Shown one piece after another: positions 47,767 through 56,362 of a stretch of DNA of 64,000 nucleotides. The stretch's first letter is position 1; the number at the start of each line of letters is the position of its first letter. A model generated the notes under the pieces. That model had not been told where the DNA came from and made no database searches. It saw only the letters and a program-made list of their open reading frames with translations. This stretch comes from Cryptosporangium minutisporangium. Lineage in GTDB: Bacteria; Actinomycetota; Actinomycetes; Mycobacteriales; Cryptosporangiaceae. The DNA lies in the NCBI RefSeq assembly GCF_039536245.1, contig NZ_BAAAYN010000044.1:258230-322229 (forward strand), in the 5' to 3' direction. The position numbers and the translations under genes are program-made.

Positions 47767-48693
47767 TCACCCGGCCGCCGTCCGGGCCCGGAGCGCAGCG
47801 ACGAACCAGGTCAGCGCGGGGCCGACGGGGTCAGGTGGTGACCATCCGTTCACCACCGAGAGCAGCTGCTCGTACCGCTCCCGGTGCGGGTCGTTTGCGA
47901 TCTCCAGCCGAGCGAGCAGGCGTTTCCGCAGGTGCGGGCTGTCCGGCTCACCGGTGACACCGGCGTACGCGGTCACCACCGCGGCGACCAGCTCGTCGGC
48001 GGCGGACGAGGCGGGCGGGATCGCGGTGGCGGTGGGCGGCAGGTGGTCCCGGACGACGGCGACGGCCTCCGGGCGGGGAAGCGTGCCTGGTGCGCGGTCC
48101 TGGGCGTGACGCCCGGCCAGCCGGCGCATCCGCTCCCGGAACTCGGGGTCCTGGACCAGGCCGACGAGCTCGACCCAGGCGTCGACCTGGGCCGGAGTGG
48201 GCCCGTCCGGCAGCTCCGGGGTCAGCGAGCGACGAATCCCGACGAAAGCCGGGTCGGCGTCGTCCAGCCCGTCGAACGTCGCGGCGAGGAAGTCGTCGAC
48301 CAGGCGACGCCGTTCGTCCTCGGACAGTGCGGCGAGTCGGTGCACCAGGCTCATCTCCTCGGTGGTGGGCCCGTGCTTCGCGATCGCGACGAGCAGGGCG
48401 CGGCGGAAGCGCAGCGTGCGGATCTGGACGTCGAGTGCCTCGGCGTGCGCGGTCGCGACGTCGGCCAGCGTGATCTCGCGGTCGAGGATTTGGCGGATCG
48501 TGGCCAGGTCGACGCCGAGGTCGCGGAGGCTGCGCACCAGGTCGAGGCGGGCGGCGGCGTCCTCGTCGTAGACGCGGTGGCCGGCGGCGTTCCGGCTGGA
48601 CGGTGGCACGACGCCGCGATCGGCGTAGAAGCGGATGGCCTTCACCGTGAGCCCGGTGCGCCGGGCCAGGTCGCCGATCGAGTAGAGCTCCAC
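47767..48693 (-). CDS. MerR family regulator, paralogue of the 30600 gene
   Basis: A 308-residue MerR regulator: YSIGDLARRTGLTVKAIRFY, ADRGVVPPSSRNAAGHRVYD in the HTH, then ARLDLVRSLRDLGVDLATIR and LDREITLADVATAHAEALDV, and a helical effector domain ending HLRKRLLARLEIANDPHRER and WFVAALRARTAAG. It matches the protein at 30600-31682 along the whole length except that protein's extra C-terminal tail. GTG start with a MerR promoter at 48701-48731, apparently leaderless. No linked target gene; it likely autoregulates. Confidence 0.88.
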   Translation of the reverse strand: MELYSIGDLARRTGLTVKAIRFYADRGVVPPSSRNAAGHRVYDEDAAARLDLVRSLRDLGVDLATIRQILDREITLADVATAHAEALDVQIRTLRFRRALLVAIAKHGPTTEEMSLVHRLAALSEDERRRLVDDFLAATFDGLDDADPAFVGIRRSLTPELPDGPTPAQVDAWVELVGLVQDPEFRERMRRLAGRHAQDRAPGTLPRPEAVAVVRDHLPPTATAIPPASSAADELVAAVVTAYAGVTGEPDSPHLRKRLLARLEIANDPHRERYEQLLSVVNGWSPPDPVGPALTWFVAALRARTAAG

Positions 48694-48700
48694 GAGCCGT

Positions 48701-48731
48701 AGCCTCGCGCCTCCCCTCGGGGGAGGCGCAA
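48701..48731 (-). promoter_or_regulatory. MerR-type promoter with 19-bp spacer and dyad operator
   Basis: On the minus strand TTGCGC (48731-48726) and GAGGCT (48706-48701) are separated by 19 bases lying within the 23-bp dyad GCGCCTCCCC-CGA-GGGGAGGCGC (48729-48707). The transcription start is predicted at the GTG 48693, so the mRNA should be leaderless. Same layout as at 30563-30593. Confidence 0.75.
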
Positions 48732-48741
48732 GCTAGCCGGC

Positions 48742-49374
48742 CTAGCGCCGCACGATCGCTCCGATCAGCAGTGCCGCGCCCGCACCGGCGAGCACGACGC
48801 CCCAGCGGTCGTGCGCGGCGGCCCAGGCCGGATCGGTGACCCCGACGAACAGCGCCACGCCCCGCGGGAGCAGCGCCGCCGCACCGACGACCACCAGCAG
48901 GGCCGGAGCGGTGATCGCGCTGGCCACCCCACGCTCGGCCAGCCGGTACCCGGCCACCGCGAGCGCGAGCGCGAGGACGATGATCGTCGCCGCCTCGAGC
49001 GTCGTGCCGGGCAGGAGCAGCAGATCTCCGACGCCCTCCTCGGCGCCGGTCAGCACGATCGTCAGTGCCACGACCCACCAGACGGCGGCGACGCCGAGCG
49101 CGAGCCCTACCCGGAGTGCGGTGGTCACCCAGGCCGGTCCGGGAACCACCAGGGTCGTGGGTTTCGACGGGTCGTCGAGCAGGAACACCGCACCGATACC
49201 CGCGCAGACGGCGGCCAGCCGGAGTTGCAGCGTGAGCGATTCGGGGTCGAGCGCGGTGTTCAGCGCGGCCGGCACGGCGAGCAGGAGGAGCCCGGCAGCC
49301 GCCGCGAGGAGGAACGGTCCGGTGCGGGCGGCGCGGACGGTCGGCCACGCTGCGGCCAGCGCGAACCTCAGCAC
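48742..49374 (-). CDS. Integral membrane protein of an ABC-type operon
   Basis: A 210-residue protein with six hydrophobic helices (LLAAAAGLLLLAVPAALNTA, WVTTALRVGLALGVAAVWWV, LEAATIIVLALALAVAGYRL and others). Its start overlaps the end of the upstream membrane protein by seven bases, making it the last of the five-gene unit. Probably a second permease subunit of the ABC system, by position. Confidence 0.75.
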   Translation of the reverse strand: MLRFALAAAWPTVRAARTGPFLLAAAAGLLLLAVPAALNTALDPESLTLQLRLAAVCAGIGAVFLLDDPSKPTTLVVPGPAWVTTALRVGLALGVAAVWWVVALTIVLTGAEEGVGDLLLLPGTTLEAATIIVLALALAVAGYRLAERGVASAITAPALLVVVGAAALLPRGVALFVGVTDPAWAAAHDRWGVVLAGAGAALLIGAIVRR

Positions 49375-50930
49375 TGCATCCGCTCCGCGGCCGGGAGCTG
49401 CGGGGCGGCCGGGACACCGACGAGCGCGGCGAACCGATTCGCGTCGGTCCCGGGCGCGATCAGCTCGTCCCAGTGCTGCCGCACCACCTTCGGCGCGTCC
49501 GGCTTGTCGAGCAGCGCGAGCCCGGCGGCGGCGTCCGCATCCGGGACGCTGAGCATCGAGAAGCCGCTGGAGTCACCGAGCACCAGTGAGTTCCAGCTGG
49601 TCTCGTCCAACTCGCGCAGTCCGTCGGCGGTTCGCTCCGATGCCTGGCCGACCAGCCAGATCAGCAGCGCGCCTCGAGACCCGCACACCGGAAGCCCGCT
49701 CCGCCAGGACCCGCCGGTGATCAGCCGATAGGCGACCGCGCCGGCGAACACCGCCGCCGCCTTGTCGTCGCCCCACTGGGTGCCGACCGGAACGGCCTCC
49801 GGCGTGCCCGCGGCGACGTTCGCCTGCTCGACGGCCTCGGCGCGGGCCACGTCTTCCTCGTGCGTAACCACCGTGCCGTCCTCCGGATAGCCGACCGCCA
49901 GAACCCGCTGCCGGACGGCGAGTGGCGGGCCGGCCACCTCCGGCACCGCCCTGCGGACGCTCCGGAGCACGGCGTCCCAGTCCTCGATCCACGGCGCGAA
50001 GTCGTCGAATGCGCAGTACCGCACGTCCGAGACGGTTCGGCAGGTCTGTACCGACGCCGGGTCGTTGGTCGCCGCGAGTCGTGCCTCGCGTACCGACGGG
50101 TCGGTGCGGAACTGCGTGGCCGCGCCTCCGGCCAGCACGATCAGTGTCAGGGCCCCCGCCACCCACATCCGACGCGCACCGGATCGCACCAGCGCGAGCA
50201 AGGCGAGCGCCCCGATCAACCCCACCAGGTACAGCAGGTGTCGTCCGGCCGGCCGCTCCAGCAGCTCGAACGGAACCGGCATCGGGAACTCCGGCGAGAT
50301 GATCGGTAGCAACAGTCGCCACCGCACTTCGGACGCTGCGCCGACCGGAGCGATGAACGCACACGACGTGAGCACCAGCGCCACCAGCGGTGCCACCACG
50401 GCCGAGCGGACGATCCGCGCGAGCAGCACACCCACCGTGCCGAGCAGCGCGACGACCGCCGGGCCGGTGAGCAGGTCGGCCCAGTTCACCACCCCGGCGG
50501 CGCCCGGGAGAGCGGCGAGCACGCCCGCGCGCACCGCCACCAGGACGACGGCCAACCCGGTCGGCGCGAGTACCGCCACCAGCAGTGCTCCGGTCCGCCA
50601 CGACTGCGGCAGCACGAGCACGTCGAACAGCGCGTCGGCGCGGTGCCGGTGCGCGCGTAACGCGGCGAAGTTGGCCGCGACGAGTGCTCCGTTACCCAGC
50701 ACCAGCAGCGAGAGGAACTGCACCGTCACGGCGTCCTCGTGCAGCACCGGGTAGCGGTTGATCGATCCGCTCACCCATCCGTATATCCACGGTGCGAGGA
50801 ACAGCACCGCCGCCACGATGGTGATCGGCGACCGCAGCAGCTTGACGGCCTCGACCCGGGCCAGCGCCCGCAGGGCCCGGCTCCGATCCGGCGTCACGTC
50901 CTGGGACGGCGGTGTCAGCACCGCGGTCAT
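49368..50930 (-). CDS. ABC transporter permease-like membrane protein with large extracytoplasmic domain
   Basis: A 520-residue protein. The N-terminal 265 residues contain six helices in ABC-2-like arrangement (SPITIVAAVLFLAPWIYGWV, LSLLVLGNGALVAANFAALR, LIGALALLALVRSGARR). About 250 residues follow from AATQFRTDPSVREARLAATN, mostly outside, with two close cysteines (VQTCRTVSDVRYCAF) and another (LPVCGSRG), ending ERMQC. The start overlaps the ATPase gene by four bases. It is the membrane component for that ATPase; substrate unknown. Confidence 0.78.
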   Translation of the reverse strand: MTAVLTPPSQDVTPDRSRALRALARVEAVKLLRSPITIVAAVLFLAPWIYGWVSGSINRYPVLHEDAVTVQFLSLLVLGNGALVAANFAALRAHRHRADALFDVLVLPQSWRTGALLVAVLAPTGLAVVLVAVRAGVLAALPGAAGVVNWADLLTGPAVVALLGTVGVLLARIVRSAVVAPLVALVLTSCAFIAPVGAASEVRWRLLLPIISPEFPMPVPFELLERPAGRHLLYLVGLIGALALLALVRSGARRMWVAGALTLIVLAGGAATQFRTDPSVREARLAATNDPASVQTCRTVSDVRYCAFDDFAPWIEDWDAVLRSVRRAVPEVAGPPLAVRQRVLAVGYPEDGTVVTHEEDVARAEAVEQANVAAGTPEAVPVGTQWGDDKAAAVFAGAVAYRLITGGSWRSGLPVCGSRGALLIWLVGQASERTADGLRELDETSWNSLVLGDSSGFSMLSVPDADAAAGLALLDKPDAPKVVRQHWDELIAPGTDANRFAALVGVPAAPQLPAAERMQC

Positions 50931-51796
50931 CGGGCACCGGCCGCGGCCAGGTCCACCAGCGTCAGGTAACCGTCCTCCAACGTCGGGTCGATCAGCTCTG
51001 CCCCGGGCGGCGGATCGCCGACGTGCCGGAACAGGCCCGTGCCGGTCCGCCAGGACACCAGCGCGTTCGGCTCCCGCTCGCTGCTCGTCCAGACCCGGCC
51101 GCTGGCGAGCGCGGTCAGGTCGGCCGGCGAGCCGCTGAACCGCACCCCGCCGTGGTCCAGGACGATCACCTCGCGGCAGAGCGAGGTGACGTCCTCGGTC
51201 TGATGAGTGGAGAGCAGGACCGTGCGTTCCTCGGCGATCTCGGCGACGAGTTCCCGGAAGCGCATGCGCTGTTCCGGGTCGAGGCCGACGGTCGGCTCGT
51301 CGAGGATGAGGACGTCCGGATCGCCGACCAGCGCCGCCGCCAGGGCGACTCGCTGGCGGGAGCCGCCGGAGAGCGTCCGGATCCGATCACCGCGCCGGTC
51401 GCTCAGGCCGACTGCGTCCAGCGCACGCCGAACCTCGGCGTGCCTGCTCCGCCGGTCGGTCAGCTCCTTGAGGATCGCGACGTAGTCGACGAACTCGAAC
51501 GCGGTGAACGAGCGGTGGAACCCGGGATCCTGCGGCAGGTATCCGATCCGACGCCGGGCGGCCAGCCGGCCGGAGCCGGTCAGCGGGTCGTGCCCGAAGA
51601 TCCGCAGGTTCCCCGAGTCCGGGGTCACCGCGGTCGCGACGATCCGCAGCAACGTCGTCTTGCCTGCTCCGTTCGGACCGAGCAGACCGGTCACGCCGGT
51701 GCCCAGGGTGAACGAGACGTCGTCGAGCGCCACCGTCCGTCCGTAGCGGAGCGAGAGACCGGTCGCACGGACGGCGAAATCGGTCGACGTGGTCAT
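50927..51796 (-). CDS. ABC transporter ATP-binding protein
   Basis: A 289-residue ABC ATPase: Walker A GPNGAGKTT (40-48), Q-loop YLPQDP (near 87-91), signature LSGGSRQR (142-149), Walker B VLILDEP (162-168) and H-loop His198 (STHQTED). A C-terminal extension of about 70 residues is of the ABC-2 drug or lantibiotic-export type. It is coupled by four-base overlaps to its neighbours on both sides. Confidence 0.92.
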   Translation of the reverse strand: MTTSTDFAVRATGLSLRYGRTVALDDVSFTLGTGVTGLLGPNGAGKTTLLRIVATAVTPDSGNLRIFGHDPLTGSGRLAARRRIGYLPQDPGFHRSFTAFEFVDYVAILKELTDRRSRHAEVRRALDAVGLSDRRGDRIRTLSGGSRQRVALAAALVGDPDVLILDEPTVGLDPEQRMRFRELVAEIAEERTVLLSTHQTEDVTSLCREVIVLDHGGVRFSGSPADLTALASGRVWTSSEREPNALVSWRTGTGLFRHVGDPPPGAELIDPTLEDGYLTLVDLAAAGAR

Positions 51797-52623
51797 CGAG
51801 GCCTCCAGGCGGTCGGACGGGTGCGGTCGAACGCGGCGATCTGGTGCCGCAGGGCTATCGCCGCGACGAGGGCGGCTGCGGCGATGGCGGACTGTCCGGC
51901 CACCGAGTACGGCGCCGAGGACGTGGAGTGCAGTGCGTCGGTGCTGAAGACCACGCCGAACCAGCCGAGCCCGACCACCGCGGCGGCCGGTACCGAGCCG
52001 AGGCGCGGCGTCAGGAGCAGCGTCACGATGGTCAGGGCCAGCGACGGCAGGAACCAGCCGACGATCCGGAGGCCGTACTCGGCCATCGTCAGGCTGGCGG
52101 CGGCCGCCAGGACGGTGTTGGCCGAGAGCACGGCCGCGCAGCGGAGAAGGAGCAGGCGGAACGTGGAGAACGGGGCGACGACCGTGGTCTCGTAGGTCGG
52201 GTCGATGCCCGGCCCGAACGAGACAGCGACGCCGATCAGCGGCAGCAGCGGTGTCAGCGCGAGGAATACGACCGGATCGACGTACTGGGCCAGCAGGGCG
52301 GCGAGTGTGAGCGTCACGGCGACCGCGGTGAGCCAGGACCCCCGCAGCGCCGGGGTCGCCGCGAGCAGTCGCCCGGTGTACTCCGGGACGCCGCACGCGA
52401 CCAGCAACCGCTCGATCGCCCCGGGCCGCGGTGCGTCCAGTTCGGCGTCGAGCCGCTCCCAACCGGCGTCGACCACGGTCGGTCCGGCGACGGCGCTCAG
52501 TTCGTCCCGGCAGGTTGCGCACGCCGCGACGTGCGCCTCCACCGACCACAGGGCGGGCACCGGCAGGGTGCCTGCGGCGTACCCGGCCAGGTCGGCTTGC
52601 GATACGTGCCACCGTGAGTTCAT
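51793..52623 (-). CDS. Zinc-finger (zf-HC2) anti-sigma-like multi-pass membrane protein
   Basis: A 276-residue protein. The N-terminal 40 residues contain the anti-sigma zinc finger His31-x3-Cys35-x2-Cys38 (SVEAHVAACATCRDE), then a linker to about 95, then six hydrophobic helices. Classical anti-sigma factors have one helix, so the multi-helix part looks like a sensor or permease module. The stop and start overlaps with the sigma and ATPase genes (ATGA) show tight coupling. Probably holds the ECF sigma inactive and links it to the ABC system. Confidence 0.85.
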   Translation of the reverse strand: MNSRWHVSQADLAGYAAGTLPVPALWSVEAHVAACATCRDELSAVAGPTVVDAGWERLDAELDAPRPGAIERLLVACGVPEYTGRLLAATPALRGSWLTAVAVTLTLAALLAQYVDPVVFLALTPLLPLIGVAVSFGPGIDPTYETTVVAPFSTFRLLLLRCAAVLSANTVLAAAASLTMAEYGLRIVGWFLPSLALTIVTLLLTPRLGSVPAAAVVGLGWFGVVFSTDALHSTSSAPYSVAGQSAIAAAALVAAIALRHQIAAFDRTRPTAWRPR

Positions 52624-53177
52624 GCCAGCTCCTGGCGCAGCTGCCGGCGGGCTCGCATCGCCCGCGTCTTGACGGTTCCGGGTGGGATGCCGAGCAGGAC
52701 CGCGGCCTCGCGGGTGGTCAGCCCGTCGAGCACGGTGGCCTGCAGGACGGCGCGTAACTCCGGTGAGAGCCGCGCGAGCGCCCCCGCGAGATCGCCGTGC
52801 TGGACGCCGCGCAGCACGACGTCCTCGGCGGAGGGTTCCGGGCCGCCGCGGAACCGGGTCATCAGCTGGCGCAGGCGCTCCTTGGCGCTCTGCCTGCGCA
52901 GGGCGTCGACCAGGCGACGGGAGCCGATCCGCCACAGCCATCCGGTGACGTCACCCTGCTCGCGGTAGCGCGCGGCGCCGCCCCGCCAAATACCCAGGAA
53001 CGTCTCCTGGACGACGTCGTCGACCACCGCGTGGTCGTCGCACCGGTGCCGCAGGCGCAGCACGAGCCAGCCGGCGTGGCGGCGGTAGAACGCCTCGAAC
53101 GCGGCGCGCTCACCGGCCGCTGCCCGCGCCAGCAGCTCGGCGTCGCTCGGCGAAGTGTCCACACCCCAACATCGCAC
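52620..53177 (-). CDS. ECF sigma factor, first gene of the ABC operon
   Basis: A 185-residue ECF sigma factor: LLARAAAGERAAFEAFYRRH, VVDDVVQETFLGIWRGGAAR, VTGWLWRIGSRRLVDALRRQ in sigma2 and LARLSPELRAVLQATVLDGL, GIPPGTVKTRAMRARRQL in sigma4. The ATG at 53177 or the GTG at 53162 (VDTSPSDAELL) can serve as start. It probably autoactivates the whole unit down to 48742. No downstream regulon can be inferred from this window. Confidence 0.9.
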   Translation of the reverse strand: MRCWGVDTSPSDAELLARAAAGERAAFEAFYRRHAGWLVLRLRHRCDDHAVVDDVVQETFLGIWRGGAARYREQGDVTGWLWRIGSRRLVDALRRQSAKERLRQLMTRFRGGPEPSAEDVVLRGVQHGDLAGALARLSPELRAVLQATVLDGLTTREAAVLLGIPPGTVKTRAMRARRQLRQELA

Positions 53178-53254
53178 TCACCCGACCGAACGGTTCACGG
53201 CTTCGCGAGGCAGCCACCGCCCCGAAGGCGCGACAACCATCCCGCGCGTCGGGC

Positions 53255-54091
53255 TCAGGCGAGGTTGAACCTCTTGGCGAACGCCGACAGTTGCTCGGTC
53301 GTCTCCGCACCCACGACCAACCGGGTGACACCCTGCGCGGCGTACGCCTCGACTTGAGCCGGCTCCAGGTCGATCGAGCCCCACCGGGTGTACTCCAGCG
53401 CGTCCGGGTCACGCCCGGCACCCCGAGCCTCCGCCCGCGCCAGCTCCAGCTGTTCGACGCGCTCCTGCGGTGTCAGCGCACCGCCCGGGAAGTAGCCGTT
53501 GCCCCGGCGGCCGGCACGCCGGGCGGCGGCCCGGCTGGATCCACCGACGTGGATCGGCAGCTCGGCGACTCCGTAGGGCTTCGGGAAGCTGCAGATGTTC
53601 TCGAATCCGAAGAATTCGCCGTGGTGACTGACGCCGTGTTCGTCACCACGCCAGAGCAGCCGGAGAACGTCGATCGCCTCGTCGGCTCGGCGGCCCCGAC
53701 TCGAGAAGTCGACGCCGACCGCCGCGGCCTCGCCCGGCAGCGTGCCGACCCCGACCGTCAGCAGCCGCATCCGCCCCCGCGACAGCGCGTCGATCGTCGC
53801 GAGCCGTTTCGCCAGCACCACGGGGTGCCGGTACGGCAGCAGCAGCACCGCGGTACCCAACAGGATCCGTTCGGTGGACGCCGCGACGAAGCTCAAACAG
53901 TCGAGCGGGTCGGCGTAGGGCAGCGCCGGCGGGAAATCGAACGGCCCGAGCTTCGCGCCCGGATAGAGGACGAGGTGCTCGTTGACGAAGAACGACTCGA
54001 AGCCACACGCTTCGGCGTGCCGGGCGAAGCCGACGAGCCGATCCGGATCCATCCCGGCGGTGGCGGTGCTGTAACTGACGCCGAATTCCAC
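53255..54091 (-). CDS. LLM class F420-dependent oxidoreductase
   Basis: A 278-residue TIM-barrel luciferase-like protein of the F420 group: VEFGVSYSTATAGMDPDRLV, LLLPYRHPVVLAKRLATIDA, LSRGRMRLLTVGVGTLPGEA and FPKPYGVAELPIHVGGSSRA. Likely reduces or oxidises a small molecule with F420. GTG at 54091 is the natural start. Divergent from the VOC gene with an 18-bp perfect palindrome between. Confidence 0.88.
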   Translation of the reverse strand: MEFGVSYSTATAGMDPDRLVGFARHAEACGFESFFVNEHLVLYPGAKLGPFDFPPALPYADPLDCLSFVAASTERILLGTAVLLLPYRHPVVLAKRLATIDALSRGRMRLLTVGVGTLPGEAAAVGVDFSSRGRRADEAIDVLRLLWRGDEHGVSHHGEFFGFENICSFPKPYGVAELPIHVGGSSRAAARRAGRRGNGYFPGGALTPQERVEQLELARAEARGAGRDPDALEYTRWGSIDLEPAQVEAYAAQGVTRLVVGAETTEQLSAFAKRFNLA

Positions 54092-54107
54092 CTGGCGGAC
54101 GCTAGGG

Positions 54108-54125
54108 GTTGACGTCGACGTCAAC
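54108..54125. promoter_or_regulatory. Perfect 18-bp palindrome between the LLM and VOC genes
   Basis: GTTGACGTCGACGTCAAC reads identically on both strands, in a 74-bp divergent space, 17 bases upstream of the LLM start and 40 bases upstream of the VOC start. An operator for a dimeric repressor is likely, but no regulator gene is adjacent. Confidence 0.6.
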
Positions 54126-54165
54126 GCAACGTTTGGGGCGTCGGGACGGGCGGAACGCACGAGCC

Positions 54166-54561
54166 ATGAGCTATCCGATCCTGCGACAGACGGTGTTGGA
54201 CTGCGAGGACACCCGGGAGCTGGCCGAGTTCTACCGGCAGTTGCTCGGCTTGGAGTACCGGCCAGGGGACGAGCCGGAGAACGGCGACAAGGACTGGCTC
54301 GTGCTCCGCAATCCGGGCGGGGCTCAGCTCGCGTTCCAGCAGGTCGAGAAACTCCCCAGAGCGACCTGGCCGGAGGGCCAGCACCCGCAGCAGCTGCACC
54401 TCGACCTCACGGTGTCCGACCCCGAAACGCTCACCGCGCAGCGCGACCGCGCGCTGGCACTCGGGGCCGAGCCGCTCCTCGACCGGTTCGACGATCCGGA
54501 CGAGCCGCTCTACGTCTTCGCCGACCCGGCCGGCCACCCGTTCTGCATCTTCGTCGAGTAG
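54166..54561 (+). CDS. VOC family (glyoxalase-like) protein
   Basis: A 131-residue vicinal-oxygen-chelate fold protein: RQTVLDCEDTRELAEFYRQL, LGLEYRPGDEPENGDKDWLV, HLDLTVSDPETLTAQRDRAL and VFADPAGHPFCIFVE. Two beta-alpha-beta-beta-beta units with metal-ligand positions near HL-D and the terminal Glu. Substrate unknown. Divergent from the LLM oxidoreductase. Confidence 0.86.
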   Translation: MSYPILRQTVLDCEDTRELAEFYRQLLGLEYRPGDEPENGDKDWLVLRNPGGAQLAFQQVEKLPRATWPEGQHPQQLHLDLTVSDPETLTAQRDRALALGAEPLLDRFDDPDEPLYVFADPAGHPFCIFVE

Positions 54562-54671
54562 CCGCGATCCTCGGGAAGCCTCTGACGGCGACTTTCGGGA
54601 AACCCGCGCACCGGACCGCTCGGAAGCGCGCAGTACGGTGGTCACCTCGGTGACTGCGAGAGGAGAGCGGT

Positions 54672-56360
54672 GTGGCGGGATGGTCCCTGACCGGCCGGTC
54701 CAACCCGAAACCCGTGCTGAAGATCACTGACCAGCGCGGCCGGCCTCCGCGCCTCGGCGACGTCTCGCTGAGTGACCTCGGTGTGCACGCCCCGCACCCC
54801 ACCTACGTCGCCCGCGAGGCCGATACCGCGCTGGCGAAACTGTTCGCCGACGATGCCCCGCTGATCGTCGTCCACGGGAAAAGGCTGGTCGGTGCGACCC
54901 GCACCCTGGCCGAAGCGGCCAGGACCCACCTGCCGGACCACACCCTGCTGGCGTTCCACCCGGACCCACGGATACCGCTGACCGAGCTGGTCGCGGCCGC
55001 GAAGCGGTACGCGAAGAACGGCGCGGTGCTCTGGTTCGACGGCGCGGGTACCGAGCTGCTCCGGCAGCTCGGCCAGGTGGAGCTCCCGGCGGGGGTACGG
55101 GCGTTGGTCACCGCCCACGCCGGTCTGCTCGGCGGTGCCCGGTTGCCCGACCCGGTGCCGGGTGCGGCGGTCGAGGTCGGTCCCCTCACCGCGAGCGAGC
55201 TGGACGCTCTGCGCGAGGCCCAGAGCGACGTACCGGCCGACGCGAAGGCCACCAGGGTGGGGCTGCTGCTCGTACCGCTGGAGCCGGTGAAGACCGCGCT
55301 GTCCGGCGACAGCGACGAGCGCAGCATCCGGTTCGACCGGCAGGCGCTGCTGCACCTGCTCACCGACTGGCAGCGGATGGATCCGCCGGTGCCGCTGACC
55401 GCCAAGATCCTGGTGACGCTCTACGGCGACTACCGGCGCGAGCTGGCACATCTCGACGGGCGGGCCGCGGTGTCGACGCCGGGGCGCGAGCGCGCGATGG
55501 AGTGGGCGCTGGAGCTCGGGCTGCTCACCGAGGTGTTCGCGAAGGGCGGCGAGTTCTACTACGGCAGCGGGCTGCTGTCGGCGGTCGCGGACGGACAGCG
55601 GCGGCCGGTGAGCGGGCCGTTCTGGCAGTACGTCGCCCGGGCGTTCGAGCCGGATGCCCGCCGCACGATCGGTCTGACCGCGTTCGACCGCGGCGACTAC
55701 CCGCACGCCCGCGACCTGCTCGACCAGCTGGACGACGTCCCACAGCACGTGACGTACGTGATCGCGTACCGGGCGCACCGCGGCGGCAGCGTGGCCATCG
55801 CGCGGCGCTGGTACGAGAAGGCGATCGCGGCCGGGTCGGTGCCGGCGCTGGTCGATCTCGGGGTACTGGAGGCCGCCGAGGGGCGGGCGGACGAAGCGCG
55901 GAAGTGGTTCCAGGCGGCGGTCGACACCGGGGACGCCACGGAGGCCCCCCGCGCGATGCGGGGTTTCGGGGTGCTGGAGAAGGAGCAGGGCAACCCGGAG
56001 CAGGCCCGGCAGTGGTTCGTCGACGCGGTGGGCGGCGAGGACTCGGTGCAGGCCGCGAACGCGATGGTCGATCTCGGTGTGCTGGCGGAGGAGCGCGGAG
56101 AGGTCGACGAGGCCCGCTCCTGGTACGAGAAGGCGAGCGAGAGCCACCAGCCGGCCGCCGCGTCCGTCGCCGGCGCCAACCTGCGCGTCCTGACCGACGA
56201 ACCGAGCACCGACCCTGCCGCCGACCCGCCAGCCACCGAGGACGCCGCACCGGCCGACGCCGAAGACGCCGCACCGGCCGACGCGGCCGAACCCGAGGAC
56301 GCTGCGACGCCCGAACCCGAGGACGCCGCAACGTCCGAGGAGCCCGGCTCCGCTCGCTGA
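54672..56360 (+). CDS. TPR-repeat protein with degenerate NTPase-like N-terminal domain
   Basis: A 562-residue protein. Residues about 45-200 resemble a STAND-type P-loop domain: VVHGKRLVGATRTL (66-79) sits where Walker A should be but lacks GK[ST], GAVLWFDG (117-124) mimics Walker B and RALVTAH (143-149) a sensor strand. Residues 205-310 are winged-helix-like; 335-500 are TPR/Sel1-like repeats (GSVAIARRWYEKAIAAGSVP, ADEARKWFQAAVDTG, NPEQARQWFVDAVGG, VDEARSWYEKASE). An acidic repeat tail ends it. GTG start with AGAGCGG upstream. It converges on the NACHT gene, two bases between stops; a functional link is inferred only from proximity and shared STAND-like design. Confidence 0.72.
   Translation: MAGWSLTGRSNPKPVLKITDQRGRPPRLGDVSLSDLGVHAPHPTYVAREADTALAKLFADDAPLIVVHGKRLVGATRTLAEAARTHLPDHTLLAFHPDPRIPLTELVAAAKRYAKNGAVLWFDGAGTELLRQLGQVELPAGVRALVTAHAGLLGGARLPDPVPGAAVEVGPLTASELDALREAQSDVPADAKATRVGLLLVPLEPVKTALSGDSDERSIRFDRQALLHLLTDWQRMDPPVPLTAKILVTLYGDYRRELAHLDGRAAVSTPGRERAMEWALELGLLTEVFAKGGEFYYGSGLLSAVADGQRRPVSGPFWQYVARAFEPDARRTIGLTAFDRGDYPHARDLLDQLDDVPQHVTYVIAYRAHRGGSVAIARRWYEKAIAAGSVPALVDLGVLEAAEGRADEARKWFQAAVDTGDATEAPRAMRGFGVLEKEQGNPEQARQWFVDAVGGEDSVQAANAMVDLGVLAEERGEVDEARSWYEKASESHQPAAASVAGANLRVLTDEPSTDPAADPPATEDAAPADAEDAAPADAAEPEDAATPEPEDAATSEEPGSAR
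56238..56333 (+). repeat. Four 24-bp tandem repeats coding an acidic tail
   Basis: Two near-identical 24-bp units encode EDAAPADA twice, then two more encode AEPEDAAT and PEPEDAAT. They form the low-complexity Glu/Asp/Ala/Pro tail of the TPR protein; in-frame unit changes would only alter tail length. Confidence 0.85.
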
Positions 56361-56362
56361 CC

